From the NCBI GenBank assembly GCA_034509755.1, contig CM067539.1, positions 65,420,513 to 65,484,512 on the forward strand: a stretch of DNA of 64,000 nt. The letters run 5' to 3'. Source of the DNA: Anisodus tanguticus (taxonomy: Eukaryota > Streptophyta > Magnoliopsida > Solanales > Solanaceae). A program made the position numbers and the translations under genes. The notes beneath the pieces were generated by a model. The model had not been told where the DNA came from. It did no database searches and saw only the letters and a program-made list of their open reading frames with translations. Each line of letters opens with the position of its first letter. Within the stretch, counting starts at the first letter, position 1. Below are positions 1-10,905 of this stretch, in pieces.

Positions 1-775
1 ATTTAAATTTTATAAGTTCGATGAAATTTTAATAATTATATATTTTGAATCGGATCTATCCATAAGAGATGCTAATTAGTCCGTTTGCCTATTGACATGT
101 TATCCTTCTAAATCCTATCTATCTTCTAAATCTTATCTATAATGTATAAATATATCATTATGTGGTGTTCCAAAAACAACGTTCTACATCTTTTGACAAC
201 CATTTGTGATATGAATCGTGGTTGTTGCAGATCCATTTTTGATAAAAAAAGAAAGCCATAAATATGCTAAATAGTATTTTACGCTTAAATACTATATATA
301 TATATATATATTAAATTAATGAATTCAATCAAACTCATAATTTTTATCGTGAATTCACCCCGGACAGATATCAGTAAAAAGATTCATCTAATAATGTAAT
401 ACTAAATGACAAATATTTTTTTTGTTTTGTCTAAATATCTAATTATTATGATCTAAAATTGAATTAACTAACTATTATCACGGATTAACAAAACGTACTG
501 TCACGGGTTAGAAAGCAAAGAAGATAAGTTTTTTTTTTAAATCTCGATCCATCACGGGGTACAATTTGATATTTAACTAAGTTTTGTTTTACATATTTGT
601 CTTCTAAAATAAAATAAAAGCTAAAAAGGATCACAACCGACTTTTTTTCCAAATAAAATAAGAAGAGAAATAATACCCTGTCTATATTAGTCTTTACGTA
701 TTTTTTAAGTTCATCGATACAAGATCAAGCGTTCATAAAAAGACATGAGGTGCAAATAATAAGTACAACTGGTCT
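1..775. other. AT-rich intergenic DNA, no gene seen
   Basis: No convincing reading frame or RNA gene is visible on either strand. The stretch is AT-rich, with a short TA microsatellite near 293-311 and several A or T homopolymers. I see nothing further that can be supported. Confidence 0.6.
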
Positions 776-792
776 ATCAAACTAAAGATATT

Positions 793-935
793 GGGAGCCC
801 GGTGCACTAAGCTCCTGTGATGCGTGGGGTCCGGAAAAGGACCGTACCATAAGGAAGTATTGTACGCAGCCTTATCTTGCATTTCTGCAAGAGGTTGTTT
901 CCACAGCTTGAACTCGTGACCTCCAGGTCACATGG
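793..935 (+). mobile_element. tRNA-derived SINE with perfect 17-bp target duplication
   Basis: The body matches a SINE type common in Solanaceae and other angiosperms (Au-like). It contains the blocks gtgcactaagctcc, ggggtccgg and tgtacgcagcctta, and ends with a B-box-like aactcgtgacctcc. The 17-bp direct repeat atcaaactaaagatatt at 776-792 recurs at 936-952 and flanks the element exactly, so this is a real retroposition event. The family name is from memory; the duplication is seen directly. Confidence 0.85.
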
Positions 936-1124
936 ATCAAACTAAAGATATTATATACTTTTAATTATTCGATATTCGAGCTAAGCATATCTAGATATTT
1001 TTATAAAATAAGTAGTCGGGGCAATTTAAAGATGACAAATATAATGAGGGAAAATTAAGTGCATTTGAAGTGCAATCCATGCAAAAATCTCTAAAATGAG
1101 CGAATTTATTAGATTGATTTGTTA

Positions 1125-1450
1125 ATAGTCTTTGTTCTTTTTGACCCTTCACTTTTAATAAGAAGTCTCAGGTTCGAGTCTTAGAAGTGAAAATATTTTC
1201 TGATAGGAAGCACATCCCCTTTAATAGACTTTACACGACACGAACCTGAATTAGTCGGAACCCTAAAGTGAATACTCAATGTCATTAAGGATTGTGGTGT
1301 AATGGATATTTCCTGCACTTTTAACTAAAGATCTCGAGTTTGAGTATAAGAATAAAGAAAGTCCCGATGGGAGGATTTTCCCTTTTAATGAGTCTCACGC
1401 GATATGAATTTGAATTAATTAAAGCCCCAAAATAATATAATATCTGATAT
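1125..1450 (+). mobile_element. Two adjacent degenerate tRNA-derived SINE-like units
   Basis: Two related units lie in tandem. Each has a B-box-like segment (aggttcgagtct near 1170; tctcgagtttgag near 1330). Each also has the same downstream text: a block ending in cctttaatag or cttttaatga, then a cacgac/cacgcgatatgaa block and a gaattaattaaag-type end. The second unit starts with a typical A-box phrase, ttgtggtgtaatgg (about 1291). Related pieces occur at 10262-10402 and 11935-12090 on the reverse strand and at 44615-44770. The boundaries are approximate and no target duplication was found. Confidence 0.5.
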
Positions 1451-1665
1451 CGAGTGAAAAAAAAAATATAGTGTATTTGTTCATCTATCCTAATAGGCAT
1501 TTATCTAAAAACGAACTACTCAAGAAACAAAAGTACTATGAAAATATAAATTTTGGAAAGACGAAAGAAACAACACATTTTCTAATTATGTGCAACATTA
1601 TTGTCTTTTTTATTTCAAGAAGGGGACCATAGATTTAAATGCAGTCGGGACATTGTTAATAAATA

Positions 1666-1915
1666 CTCCCTCCAAATTTAATAATTGTTCACTTAGCTAT
1701 TTGGACATTCCTTAAAAAAATATTAACTTTTAGGTAAAAATAGATAATGTGATTAAAATGCTCCTAATTAAATAAGTATTGGAATTTGGTTATCTAACAC
1801 TTAATAAGGCTAAATCTGAAAAAGTAATGTTAATTATTTCTTAATTTGATAAGTGAATACTTTTTTTATTAAAAAAATAAAGACTAAGTGAACACTCTTT
1901 TTTATCCGGAGAGAG
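1666..1915. mobile_element. Stowaway-like MITE
   Basis: The element is 250 bp, flanked by TA on both sides (1664-1665 and 1916-1917). Its ends are imperfect inverted repeats, CTCCCTCC... at the left and ...GGAGAGAG at the right, followed inward by matching TGTTCACTTAG segments. A TA target site and a CTCCCTCCG-type terminus are the hallmarks of Stowaway (Tc1/Mariner-derived) MITEs. Confidence 0.75.
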
Positions 1916-1990
1916 TAATGACAATGTCAGAATAACTACTAGTTTTACTACTAGTACTAGAGTCTAGAGATAACCGCAACAAGCAAATTA

Positions 1991-2280
1991 TGTACTCCCT
2001 CTGATGCACAATAAGTGATTGTTTAGGCTTTTTAAGTTTTTTCAAAATAAGTGGTTTTTTAGATTTCAAGAAAACTTTGGTCAGGTTCTTTCAAAATTGT
2101 CCTTGTTTAAATAATCAACATTCATTAACTATATTTTCTTTTTCTAGGCATTGATTAGGGATAAATTAGTAAAAACACGAAATCATATGTAGCTTTATTT
2201 AAAATAGTTTGATAATGCTACAAAAGAGAGAATTCATTTGAGATAACTATGTCTCTACTAAGAAGTATCTGAAATAATCA
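1991..2280. repeat. Degenerate Stowaway-like half
   Basis: A second tactccctctg terminus near 1990 is followed by ataagtgattg-type sequence, as in Stowaway relatives. I could not find a convincing right end, so this is probably a truncated or decayed copy. Confidence 0.3.
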
Positions 2281-2291
2281 AGAGACAATTC

Positions 2292-2668
2292 TGTTAAGAG
2301 CCCCACATCGGATATGGAATATGAACATAGACTATATGGACTTGGACAATCCTCACCATATAAGCTAGTTTTTGGGATTGAGTTAGACCCAAGATACATT
2401 CTTTACATTCTTTTGGGATGAGTTAGGCCCAAGATCCATTCTTTACATGGTATCAGAGTCAGACTCATTCCAATTCTTTGTTCACCGATGTTGACCCTCA
2501 AATTATAATATCTACGCTCCAGTTAACAAGGTCTGGGTGTGCGGGGAGTGTTAAGAGTCTCACATCGGATATGGAATGGGAACATGAACTCCTTATATGG
2601 ACTTGGACAATCCTCACACTACAAGCTAACTTTTGGGGTTGAGTTAGGCCCAAAATTCATTCTTTACA
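2292..2668 (+). mobile_element. TRIM retrotransposon (complete, non-coding)
   Basis: A 377-bp element has two short LTRs (2292-2447 and 2549-2668), both starting TGTTAAGAG and ending CTTTACA. A primer-binding site TGGTATCAGAGTC (2448-2460), complementary to initiator tRNA-Met, directly follows the left LTR. A purine-rich gcggggag lies just before the right LTR. The target duplication AATTC is perfect at 2287-2291 and 2669-2673. There is no coding capacity, as expected for a terminal-repeat retrotransposon in miniature, which must be mobilised in trans. The left LTR is longer because about 36 bp near its 3' end is tandemly duplicated. Confidence 0.9.
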
Positions 2669-3053
2669 AATTCTTTTAGATGTATAATCCAACTCGAGAG
2701 TAAAATTACAGAAAAACTCGTCAGATTGAAACCTACCGAAATTAAACTATTTGAAATAAAGTGAATCTATGAGATATGATGATCAATATTATTTTAAAAA
2801 CTTTTTTTGTTAAAAGTTAAAACTTGTTGAAATATTCTTCTTTAGCTTAATTAATAATAAAATAATGGAAGGATAGTAACATTAGCACATGTGAAGCCTC
2901 TAGAGTCTAAAACTAGACAATTCTTTTAGTACATCAATAAAGACAATTGTTGTCACAAGCAAAGCATAAAAAGCAAACTTTCCAATCACTTATTCATTTG
3001 TCTATACATCTTTCTTTCATACTCCCTAATTATTCCTTCAAAAAATTGTTCCA

Positions 3054-4423
3054 ATGAGTTCAAAAAACCTTGTGACTTTTGAACTTCATTCCTTCTTCTC
3101 CTTCTCCTTCTCCTTCTCCTTCTTCTTTATTTTACTACTCGGATTTTCAAGGGCGGATCTTGATAAAGACAAAGAAGAATGCGGCAATCAACTCGTCAGT
3201 CTCGCCACATGTCTTCCTTATGCCAGTGGAGAAGCCAAAGCTCCCACACCCGACTGTTGCATTGGTCTAAAAGAAGTCTTAGATAAGAACAAAAAATGCA
3301 TTTGTATCTTGGTGAAAGATAGAAATGATCCTAGCCTTGGTCTTAAGATCGATGCTACTCGTGCACTAAGCCTTCCTACTCAATGTCATGTCCCCCCTGA
3401 TGTGGCTAATGTATCTATGTGCCTCGGTAAGTATATGATATGTGTTTTTTAAGCGTTTACATTATATATATTGATATTGTAAAAGAAAAACTTATACAGT
3501 ATCGAGCACATAGAAGATAATTAAAAGTAGAATTAATAACCTGAAAAATAAGGCACTAAACATATTACACTTAGATTATTCTAACATTTGGAGTTGAGAT
3601 TTATTTTGCAGATTTGTTGCATTTGGCACCAAATTCACCAGATGCTAAGGTTTTCCAAGATTTTGCAAAGAGTGCAAAAGGAAGTACTACTGCTTCATCT
3701 TCACCAGGTAAAAATGAAAACAAAAAATCAATCTAATTAAGTTTTATTAAATCTAAGTTAGTGCCTCGCTTTTGTCTTGTTATTTATATTATATCTGTTC
3801 TATTTTATACGAACTCATTTCTTTTTAGTCTTTTTAAAAAAATGATACATTAAAACATTTCATATATATATATATATATATAACCAGCAGACGAGCTAGG
3901 GTAACTGCAAGGGGTTCACTAAAGAATGGAAATTTTCTATGAACATCCGGTTGGAAATTCGTCAGAATTTGACTCGTCGGTAATATTTCAGACCAGTTAC
4001 ATAGGAAATTCACGTTTTTATAGTGCCTATTCATTGAAGATTTTACATTGTACATATAAGATCAAAATTATTTTTTATGTATATATTATAGATGATGAAT
4101 CTCCTTAGCTCCGCCACTACTTATAGCTATAGAAATATCATGTCATGATTTTTAAAAAATATTTCTGTTATGTGTCGGAAGTTTTTCATTATTTTTGAAC
4201 TCTGTATTCAATCAAATACTATCATATAAAATAAAACAGAGCGACTGATATTTTTATCATCAATTATCCTTTTTATACAGTTATAAGTGGGAACTCTAAT
4301 GGAAAACCAGCAAGTCCTTCAGCAAATGATAAGAATGATGGAGGAGATAGAAGGACATGGATGGGATTTATGGAAATGACTATAGGGCTTTTAGTCATTA
4401 TGGTGCTTTCATATCTCACCTAA
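3054..4423 (+). CDS. GPI-anchored-type non-specific lipid transfer protein (LTPG/YLS3-like), 3 exons
   Basis: Exons 3054-3426, 3612-3707 and 4281-4423 join with GT-AG introns into 203 codons. Such proteins are secreted, bind lipids in a small helical pocket, and sit on the outer plasma membrane, where they help export wax and cutin lipids. The first roughly 35 residues form a hydrophobic signal peptide with an FS/FF run encoded by a TTCTCC microsatellite. The mature part holds the eight-cysteine pattern C-C-CC-CxC-C-C: ECGN, ATCLP, PDCCIG, KCICI, TQCHV, SMCLD. Exon 3 encodes a Ser/Gly/Asn-rich spacer and a final hydrophobic stretch (GLLVIMVLSYLT), as expected of a GPI signal. The ATG at 3054 is the first in frame before the signal peptide. 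Intron 2 (3708-4280) holds a TA microsatellite and transposon-like debris (about 3890-4120). Family assignment is firm; the paralogue is not. Confidence 0.9.
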
Positions 4424-4729
4424 TTTTTAACACATAATTATTGTATCAACTTTTATTTTTGACATATTTGTACTTTTTACCTTTTTGTGTTTCCTTTTGT
4501 GGTGTTGGCTTTTATTAGTGTGTTTTATTTTCTTTTTTGTAAACTCCTGATTTGTAATCTTCAATTCTTTGGAGTCTGTTTTTTTTTTTTATTTATGTTA
4601 GAGCTGTCAAAAACAGAACAATATATTTGCTATGTATGAAAATTCAGTTTATGTTTTCTGGAATCTCTCTCACCTACTTCAATTCTTTTTTGTGGTTTCC
4701 CACTTAATATTCGCTTTTGCATTAAAGCT
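4424..4729. other. 3' flank of the lipid transfer protein gene
   Basis: This T-rich stretch follows the stop codon and probably holds the 3' UTR and polyadenylation signals. It ends at the Copia insertion site. No other feature is seen. Confidence 0.5.
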
Positions 4730-5078
4730 TGTTGAATTGATGGATCGAAATCGTATTTATGAAGCATTTGTTGTTGTTTGATGAAGAATGCATAAGAAAT
4801 GAAGTATTGAAGATGAAGAGATATTTTGGAGAATTAATCCATTGCTTGTATTAGAGAGGAGTTGCTCTCTTAAGTTCTAAAATTTATCAATACAAGTATA
4901 TGTATATATATACAACACTATTTCTCTAGAATATTCTAATGCCCTTCTTTCTTAATTACTTCTAACAACTTAACTAACTCTATAACTAACCTTGTAACCA
5001 ACTAACTACCTTCTTTAACAACTTGGACTATCTTTAATTAGTCAAGGCACAAGAGTGCATTTGCCTAATACTTCAACA
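4730..5078 (-). repeat. Copia 3' LTR (left)
   Basis: 349 bp, starting TGTTG and ending CAACA, bounded outside by AAGCT. Compared with the right LTR it lacks one C near 4778 and has single-base changes in the segments gcataagaa, gagttgctc, cactatttc and aagagtgcat. Confidence 0.95.
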
Positions 5079-8000
5079 CCCTCCCTCAAGCTAGAAGGCA
5101 TGAAGATGTTCTTCATTCCTAGCTTGGACAGTAAAGCATCATGTTGTTGTCTACCAAGTGCTTTTGTAAGTAAGTCAGCTGGTTGTTCCATAGAAGGCAG
5201 AAAAACAGTGTTGATCAATCCTGTTGTATCTTCTCCCTGATGAAATGACAATCAATGTCAATGTGCTTTGTTCTTTTATGAAACACTGGATTTGCTGCAA
5301 TCTGAATAGCAGATTTGCTATCTGTGTGTACTGGTATTGGAGTCTGAATCTCCATACCAAGATCCTGAAACAGGCCTGTGATCCATACCACTTCTGCTAC
5401 TGAGGCTGCCATGGCCCTATATTCTGCTTCTGCAAAGCTCCTGGAAACAGTGTCCTGCTTCTTTGACTTCCATGAGATTGGTGATGATCCATGCATCACC
5501 AGATAACTAGTGACTGATCTTCTAGTATTAACACAAGCCCCCCAATCTGCATCACAAAACACCTTGAGCTGAGGAGTACTTGCACTGGACATTAGAATTC
5601 CCAGACCTGGTGCCTGTTTGATATATCTGACAATTCTTAGACCAGCTTTCATGTGTGACTTCTTAGGATCATGCATAAATTGACTCAGGCAGTGCACAAC
5701 AAATGCAATGTCTGGTCTAGTAGTTGTCAAATATAGCAGTCTTCCAATCAACCTTCTGTAACTACTAGGATCTGGCAGCTCAGAATCAGAATTCTCTCAT
5801 GATATAGTGCCAGAATGTGATGTATCTGCTACATGTCTGTCAAATTCACATGTTGTAAGCTTCTGATTCATATCCATAGGAGCAGATGCATGTTTTGCCC
5901 CTGCAAGTCCCATATCTGATATTAACTCCAGAGCATATTTTCTCTGATGCATGAGGATGCCCTGGGAGTTTCTTGCAAACTCAATACCAAGAAAGTATCT
6001 AAGTTCCCCTAGATCTTTTATCTTGAAGGTGGACTGTAATATCTCTTTGGTAGACTGAATCATCACTGGATCATTTCCAGTAAGCAACAAGTCATCAACA
6101 TATACTAGCACTATCACAATGTTATTGTTTTCCTGCTTGGTGAAAAGAGAATAATCCCCATGGCTCTGCTGGAATCCAGATGAGACAAAAGTTGTAGTCA
6201 ACTTGATGTTCTATTGTCTTGATGCCTGTTTCAGCCCATAGAGTGACTTCAGCAGTCTGCATACCTGTCTATTCCTTTTCTTGACAGCAAATCCTTCTGG
6301 AACTTTCATGTATACTTCTTCAAACAAGTCTCCTTGAAAGAATGCATTGTATACATCCATCTGGTGGATTTTCCAGTGTTGTGCTGCTGCAATGGAGATC
6401 ACAGTCCTTACTGTTGTCATCTTTACAACTGGTGAAAAAGTCTCTTGGTAGTCAAGTCCCTCATTTTGATTGTATCCTTTTGCCACCATCCTGGCTTTAA
6501 ATCTCTCCACGTCTCCTGTTGCTTTGTACTTTATCTTGTATACCCACTTACATCCTATATCCTTCTTTCCTTCTGGTAGAGTGACCAGCTTCCAAGTTCC
6601 ATTGTCCTCCAATGCTTTTATTTATTCCTCCATTGACTCAATCCATCTGTGATCTCTTGCTGCTGTGAAATAGTTTTGTGGTTCTGTGTCAAGAGAAATC
6701 TTGGCTACAAATTCCTGATATTTTGCTGAAAGACCATCATAAGCAATATTATCAATAATAGAGTATAAATAACTGGAAGAGCCATGTGTAGTGATGTAGT
6801 CTTTGTGCCATATAGGTGGTTTGCTGCTCTTTGTGGATCTTCTGACTTCATGATCTGATCATGTGGCCATATCAATACCTGGTGATCCAGTGCCAGTGCC
6901 ATGATGCTGAACTGTATCAGGTATATCCATAGTATGAATGTTGTTGTTGTTCTGTATGTGCTGATTATCAGGATCATGTTGACAAAATGAGTTTTCATAG
7001 AAAGGAAACTCTTTTGTCTTAATATGATTGGTGTTTTCAGTTATGCCTCATTTGAAAGGAAAATTTGTCTCCATAAACAACACATCTCTGCTTATGAATA
7101 GAGTTCTATTTTCCAAATCATAGAGTTTGTATCCCTTTTGAGCAGATCCATATCCCAGCAATATGGATCTTACAGCTCTTGGACAAAACTTATCATGTTT
7201 GTTATGTATAGTAGCAAAACACAAACAACCTAATACTCTCAAGTGATCAAATTGTGGTACCTTGTTATACAACATTTCAAATGGAGACCTGTTCTTTACA
7301 GCAGTGGAGGGTATTCTATTGATTATATATACTGCACTCTCTACACATAATCCCCAGAATTTGTTTGGTAATCCTCCCTGAATCTTAATGGCTCTAGTAG
7401 TTTCTAAAATATGTCTATGTTTTCTCGCCACCACACCATTCTGTTGTGATGTGTGTATGGGCAAGAACTTTCATGAATTATGCCATATTTCAGAAACAAC
7501 TCACTACAATTTTGATTAAAGAACTCAGTTCCATTATCTGATCTTACTCTCTGAATTTTAGCTCCAAACTGAGTGTTAACTTCAACAAGAAAATTTCTGA
7601 GCAGTGTAGATACATCAGATTTCAGTCTCATTAAGAAAATCCAAGTACATCTAGTATGATCACCCACAATGGTTAGAAAATATCTCATTCCATTAAATGT
7701 TTCAGTTTTGTAGGGTCCCCATACATCCATATGTATCAGTTGAAAAGATTTTGATGCTCTATTTGTGCTAGCAATAAAAAGAAGTCTAGTTTGTCTAGCC
7801 AAAGGACATACTTCACAATTATTCAAGACAAAATTACTATTATTCTTGAAACATGCTATTTTCTTTAGGACATTCATGGGTACATGGCACAATCTTGATG
7901 CCATGTAGCTGCATCAACATTGTGAGTTGCAGACATGCATTTACTCAACTCCCCATCTTTATTCTGAGGATCCAGTGATAGTATGTATAATCCTGCCTTC

Positions 8001-9529
8001 TCATTACCAATCCCCCTCACCTTCCCAGATGAGATATCCTGAAACACACAACATGTTGGGAAGAATGTAACACTACAGTTCACTTCTCTATTAAAACAAA
8101 CAGAAAATTGAATTTGAAAGTTGGTACACATAAGACACTGCTACGGACATCACCTCCTCCTAAGTGGTACTTCCCAACATGTGAGATTCTGGCTGAATCT
8201 CCTGTGGGTAGTTGCACCTTTCCTGTCCTTTCTGTCAACAAGTTATTTTGTAAATACTTTTGGTCTGCAATCATATGATTAGTTGCACCTGTGTCTACTA
8301 TCCACTGAATCAAATTCCCTGAATCTGTAATGTGCTTACCTGCCATGTTGGCATTGACATTACTTGCATTAATGTTCAATAGGTCAAGGAGTTTTTGATG
8401 TTGGGTGGGTGTGAACTGGCTGTATGGTAGCACTGCTTCAGCAGTATGCTTTTGATTTGTGAATGGATGTGCATTGTGCAGAGACTTTGATGAATGATGA
8501 TGTGGAACTGCTCCATCTGGTCCATTGTCCTCAAACATCATAGTCCCCCATGTGACTGCATAAGCCTTTTTTTCTTTATTGTTGAAATTTTCTGGATATC
8601 CAATGAGCTTGTAGCAACCCTCCTGTACATGTCCTGTTTTGTGACAATGATCACATTTCATTAGTTTGTAACATTCCAATCTTGAGTGACCTTTAAGATG
8701 ACAATGATCACAATATGCACTGGAATTGTATTGTTTCTTTTATTTTTGAACTCCATTTCCACTTCTGAAATTTCCATTTCTAGATGTGAACATGGCAGAT
8801 GATTCCACTGATTCAAACATCACCCTACTAGTTCCTGCTACTATTCTCTGACTCTCTTCCTAGTTTACCATGGCATACACTTGGTTTAATGGGGGTATTT
8901 GTTGTATCATGAGGATTTGACTCCTTATTTGGCTGTAACTCTCATCCAGTCCCATGAGGAATTATTGTAACCTTTGATACTGTAAATGATCCACAAAATC
9001 CCTTGACTTGGGGCAACAAAATGGGATTGGTATGATAGAATCATATTCATCCCACATATCCTTAAGCCGAGAGTAATACATAGACACATATAGTGCCCCT
9101 TGCCTCATAGAGAATATTTCTTTGTAGTTGGAAAGCTCTTGAGCTATTGATTTTGTCAAATCTCTCTCGTAAGTCTTCCCATATAATGTATGATTCTGAG
9201 TGATAAAGCATCCCAGTGAGTAAGCTCTTACTCACATTCCCCATTAACCAAGATACCAATATGGCATTGCATCTGTCCCATAGTTTAGCCAAATCTTCAT
9301 GGAAGATTTATCGCTTCACACTCCCATCAATGAATCCTATCTTATTCTTCCCTAATAGAGCCAACTTCATGGCTCTACTCCACAATGTATAGTTGTCCAT
9401 CCCAGTGAGAATAATACCCACAGACAGAGAACCAGGTGCATCTGAAGGAAATAGGTACAATGGATGATTGTGATCTATTTTAATCACTGTCGGAATTTCA
9501 TCTACTGGTCTTCCTTCATTGTTCTCCAT
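5042..9529 (-). pseudogene. Copia gag-pol polyprotein, disrupted
   Basis: Gag starts at about 9529 (MENNEGRPVDE) and has the typical TLWSRAMKLALLGK segment. A CX2CX4HX4C zinc knuckle (CDHCHKTGHVQEGC) lies near 8640. The protease motif VDTGATNHM is near 8290. Integrase spans about 7050-7904, with the CEVC zinc pair and the MDVWGPY and RSDNGTEF acidic segments. Reverse transcriptase spans about 5800-6612, with KARMVAKGYNQ and the YVDD box. RNase H spans about 5215-5560, with SKSAIQIA and KHIDIDCHF. Breaks include an in-frame TAG at 6211-6213, where relatives have Trp after ASRQ, a TGA at 5797-5799, a frameshift near 5230, and several frame changes in gag and integrase. The normal uninterrupted length would be about 1,400 codons. 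Confidence 0.9.
5079..5092 (-). other. Copia polypurine tract
   Basis: On the minus strand a G/A-rich run (ttgagggaggg) sits immediately before the 3' LTR, the usual primer for plus-strand DNA synthesis. Confidence 0.7.
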
Positions 9530-9887
9530 TATTGTTAATTTCTATATCAATTATAATTCACAATACACAGAGTTTGTCTATGCAACTCGTGTGAAGATGT
9601 GATAACAACAAACAATATCAGCAAGTAGAGAAAAAAAATTATGAGATTGAACCTCGGTAACTGGTTCAATCGATTCTCGATTGATCTGTTGTCACAAATC
9701 TGTTTTTATCTTCGAATTTCAATCTGCATGTGTCTGTATCTCTGTGAATATCAACAATAGCCTTCCCAGAAATCTATTGCATGCATGTATCTTCAATGGA
9801 TCTTCAAGTTATACACACAATCTTCGATTCTGGAAATTCTAAGATTTTTTTTCTTCTGCAAATCAGATTTGTTCAATCTCACATGTA

Positions 9888-9900
9888 GGCTCTGATACCA
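9888..9900 (-). other. Copia primer-binding site (tRNA-iMet)
   Basis: On the minus strand, TGGTATCAGAGCC directly follows the 5' LTR. This is the standard complement of the initiator methionine tRNA 3' end used by plant Copia elements. About 360 bp of untranslated leader (9530-9887) separates it from gag. Confidence 0.9.
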
Positions 9901-10250
9901 TGTTGAATTGATGGATCGAAATCGTATTTATGAAGCATTTGTTGTTGCTTTGATGAAGAATGCAGAAGAAATGAAGTATTGAAGATGAAGAGATATTTTG
10001 GAGAATTAATCCATTGCTTGTATTAGAGAGGAGATGCTCTCTTAAGTTCTAAAATTTATCAATACAAGTATATGTATATATATACAACACTACTTCTCTA
10101 GAATATTCTAATGCCCTTCTTTCTTAATTACTTCTAACAACTTAACTAACTCTATAACTAACCTTGTAACCAACTAACTACCTTCTTTAACAACTTGGAC
10201 TATCTTTAATTAGTCAAGGCACAAAAGCGCATTTGCCTAATACTTCAACA
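9901..10250 (-). repeat. Copia 5' LTR (right)
   Basis: 350 bp, TGTTG...CAACA, followed by the target duplication AAGCT at 10251-10255. It should hold the promoter for the element, read leftwards. Confidence 0.95.
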
Positions 10251-10261
10251 AAGCTCGACTA

Positions 10262-10402
10262 AATTTAAATTTGTGTCGGGATGTCCCATGTTGGGGGTAA
10301 AGTTTTTCCAAACGAAGGTGATTTTGTACCAAGGCTCGAACTCGAAACTTCTGATTAAGAATGAATGAGTTACTTAATTATCACTCCACCACAATTCTTA
10401 TT
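10262..10402 (-). mobile_element. SINE-like fragment
   Basis: On the reverse strand this reads ttgtggtggagtgat... followed by a B-box-like gagttcgagcc, resembling the SINE-like units at 1125-1450. No target duplication was found. Confidence 0.45.
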
Positions 10403-10458
10403 GGTCACACTCACCATAGGAAAAATGATGTTAAAACTCAAAATGTTAATTTCCCTTA

Positions 10459-10902
10459 GGGGTCGTTTGGTTACCAGTTAGAAAGGAGTTATTCATATAT
10501 TAAAACTAGCATACCCTTATATATTGTTAAGTTACAAAAATGAGAAAAAATAGTCTCCACATAGAATTGATTGTTTTTTTTCTCTTTTCCACATAAAACA
10601 TAACATTGACAATACACTGTTTGGTTCATGTTTTTATTTTCTACATAACTAATACATGTACAAGTTATAAGGAAATTTATGTATTATTTTATGCACGATA
10701 GAAAATGGAATAATTAATACCTGCATAACTAATACCCTGCATTACTAATATCTGCATAACCAAACCTTGCATTACTAATATATGCATAACTAACCCGTAA
10801 ACAACAACAACAAACCCAGTGTATTCCCTACATTACTAATTTTTACATCACTAATACATGCATAACTCTAACTCTAACTCTAACCATCGACCAAACGACT
10901 CC
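10459..10902. mobile_element. PIF/Harbinger (Tourist-like) MITE
   Basis: The 444-bp element has terminal inverted repeats GGGGTCGTTTGGT at the left and the complementary CCAAACGACTCC at the right. It is flanked by TTA at 10456-10458 and 10903-10905, the usual 3-bp target of this superfamily. The interior is a run of diverged direct repeats of the phrase gcataactaatac, plus a fragment (acaacaacaacaaacccagtg, about 10801) resembling the RTE/SINE tails found elsewhere in the window. Confidence 0.8.
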
Positions 10903-10905
10903 TTA

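Larger units (their letters stand above)
4730..10250 (-). mobile_element. Complete Ty1/Copia LTR retrotransposon, coding region broken
   Basis: The 5.5 kb element reads on the minus strand. It has two LTRs of about 350 bp, a 5-bp target duplication AAGCT (4725-4729 and 10251-10255), a tRNA-iMet primer site beside the right LTR and a purine-rich tract beside the left LTR. The domain order from right to left is gag, zinc knuckle, protease, integrase, reverse transcriptase, RNase H, which is the Copia order. The LTRs differ at only about 5 bases plus one indel, so the insertion is fairly recent. The frame is nevertheless broken many times, so it cannot move on its own. Confidence 0.95.

Noticed and set aside
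793..935. Functional tRNA gene
   Set aside because: Only the internal-promoter-like boxes are present; no cloverleaf can be folded, and the target duplication shows a SINE.
10861..10884. Interstitial telomere repeat (ctaactctaactctaacc)
   Set aside because: The unit is CTCTAA, not the plant CCCTAAA telomere unit, and it lies in the interior of a MITE.
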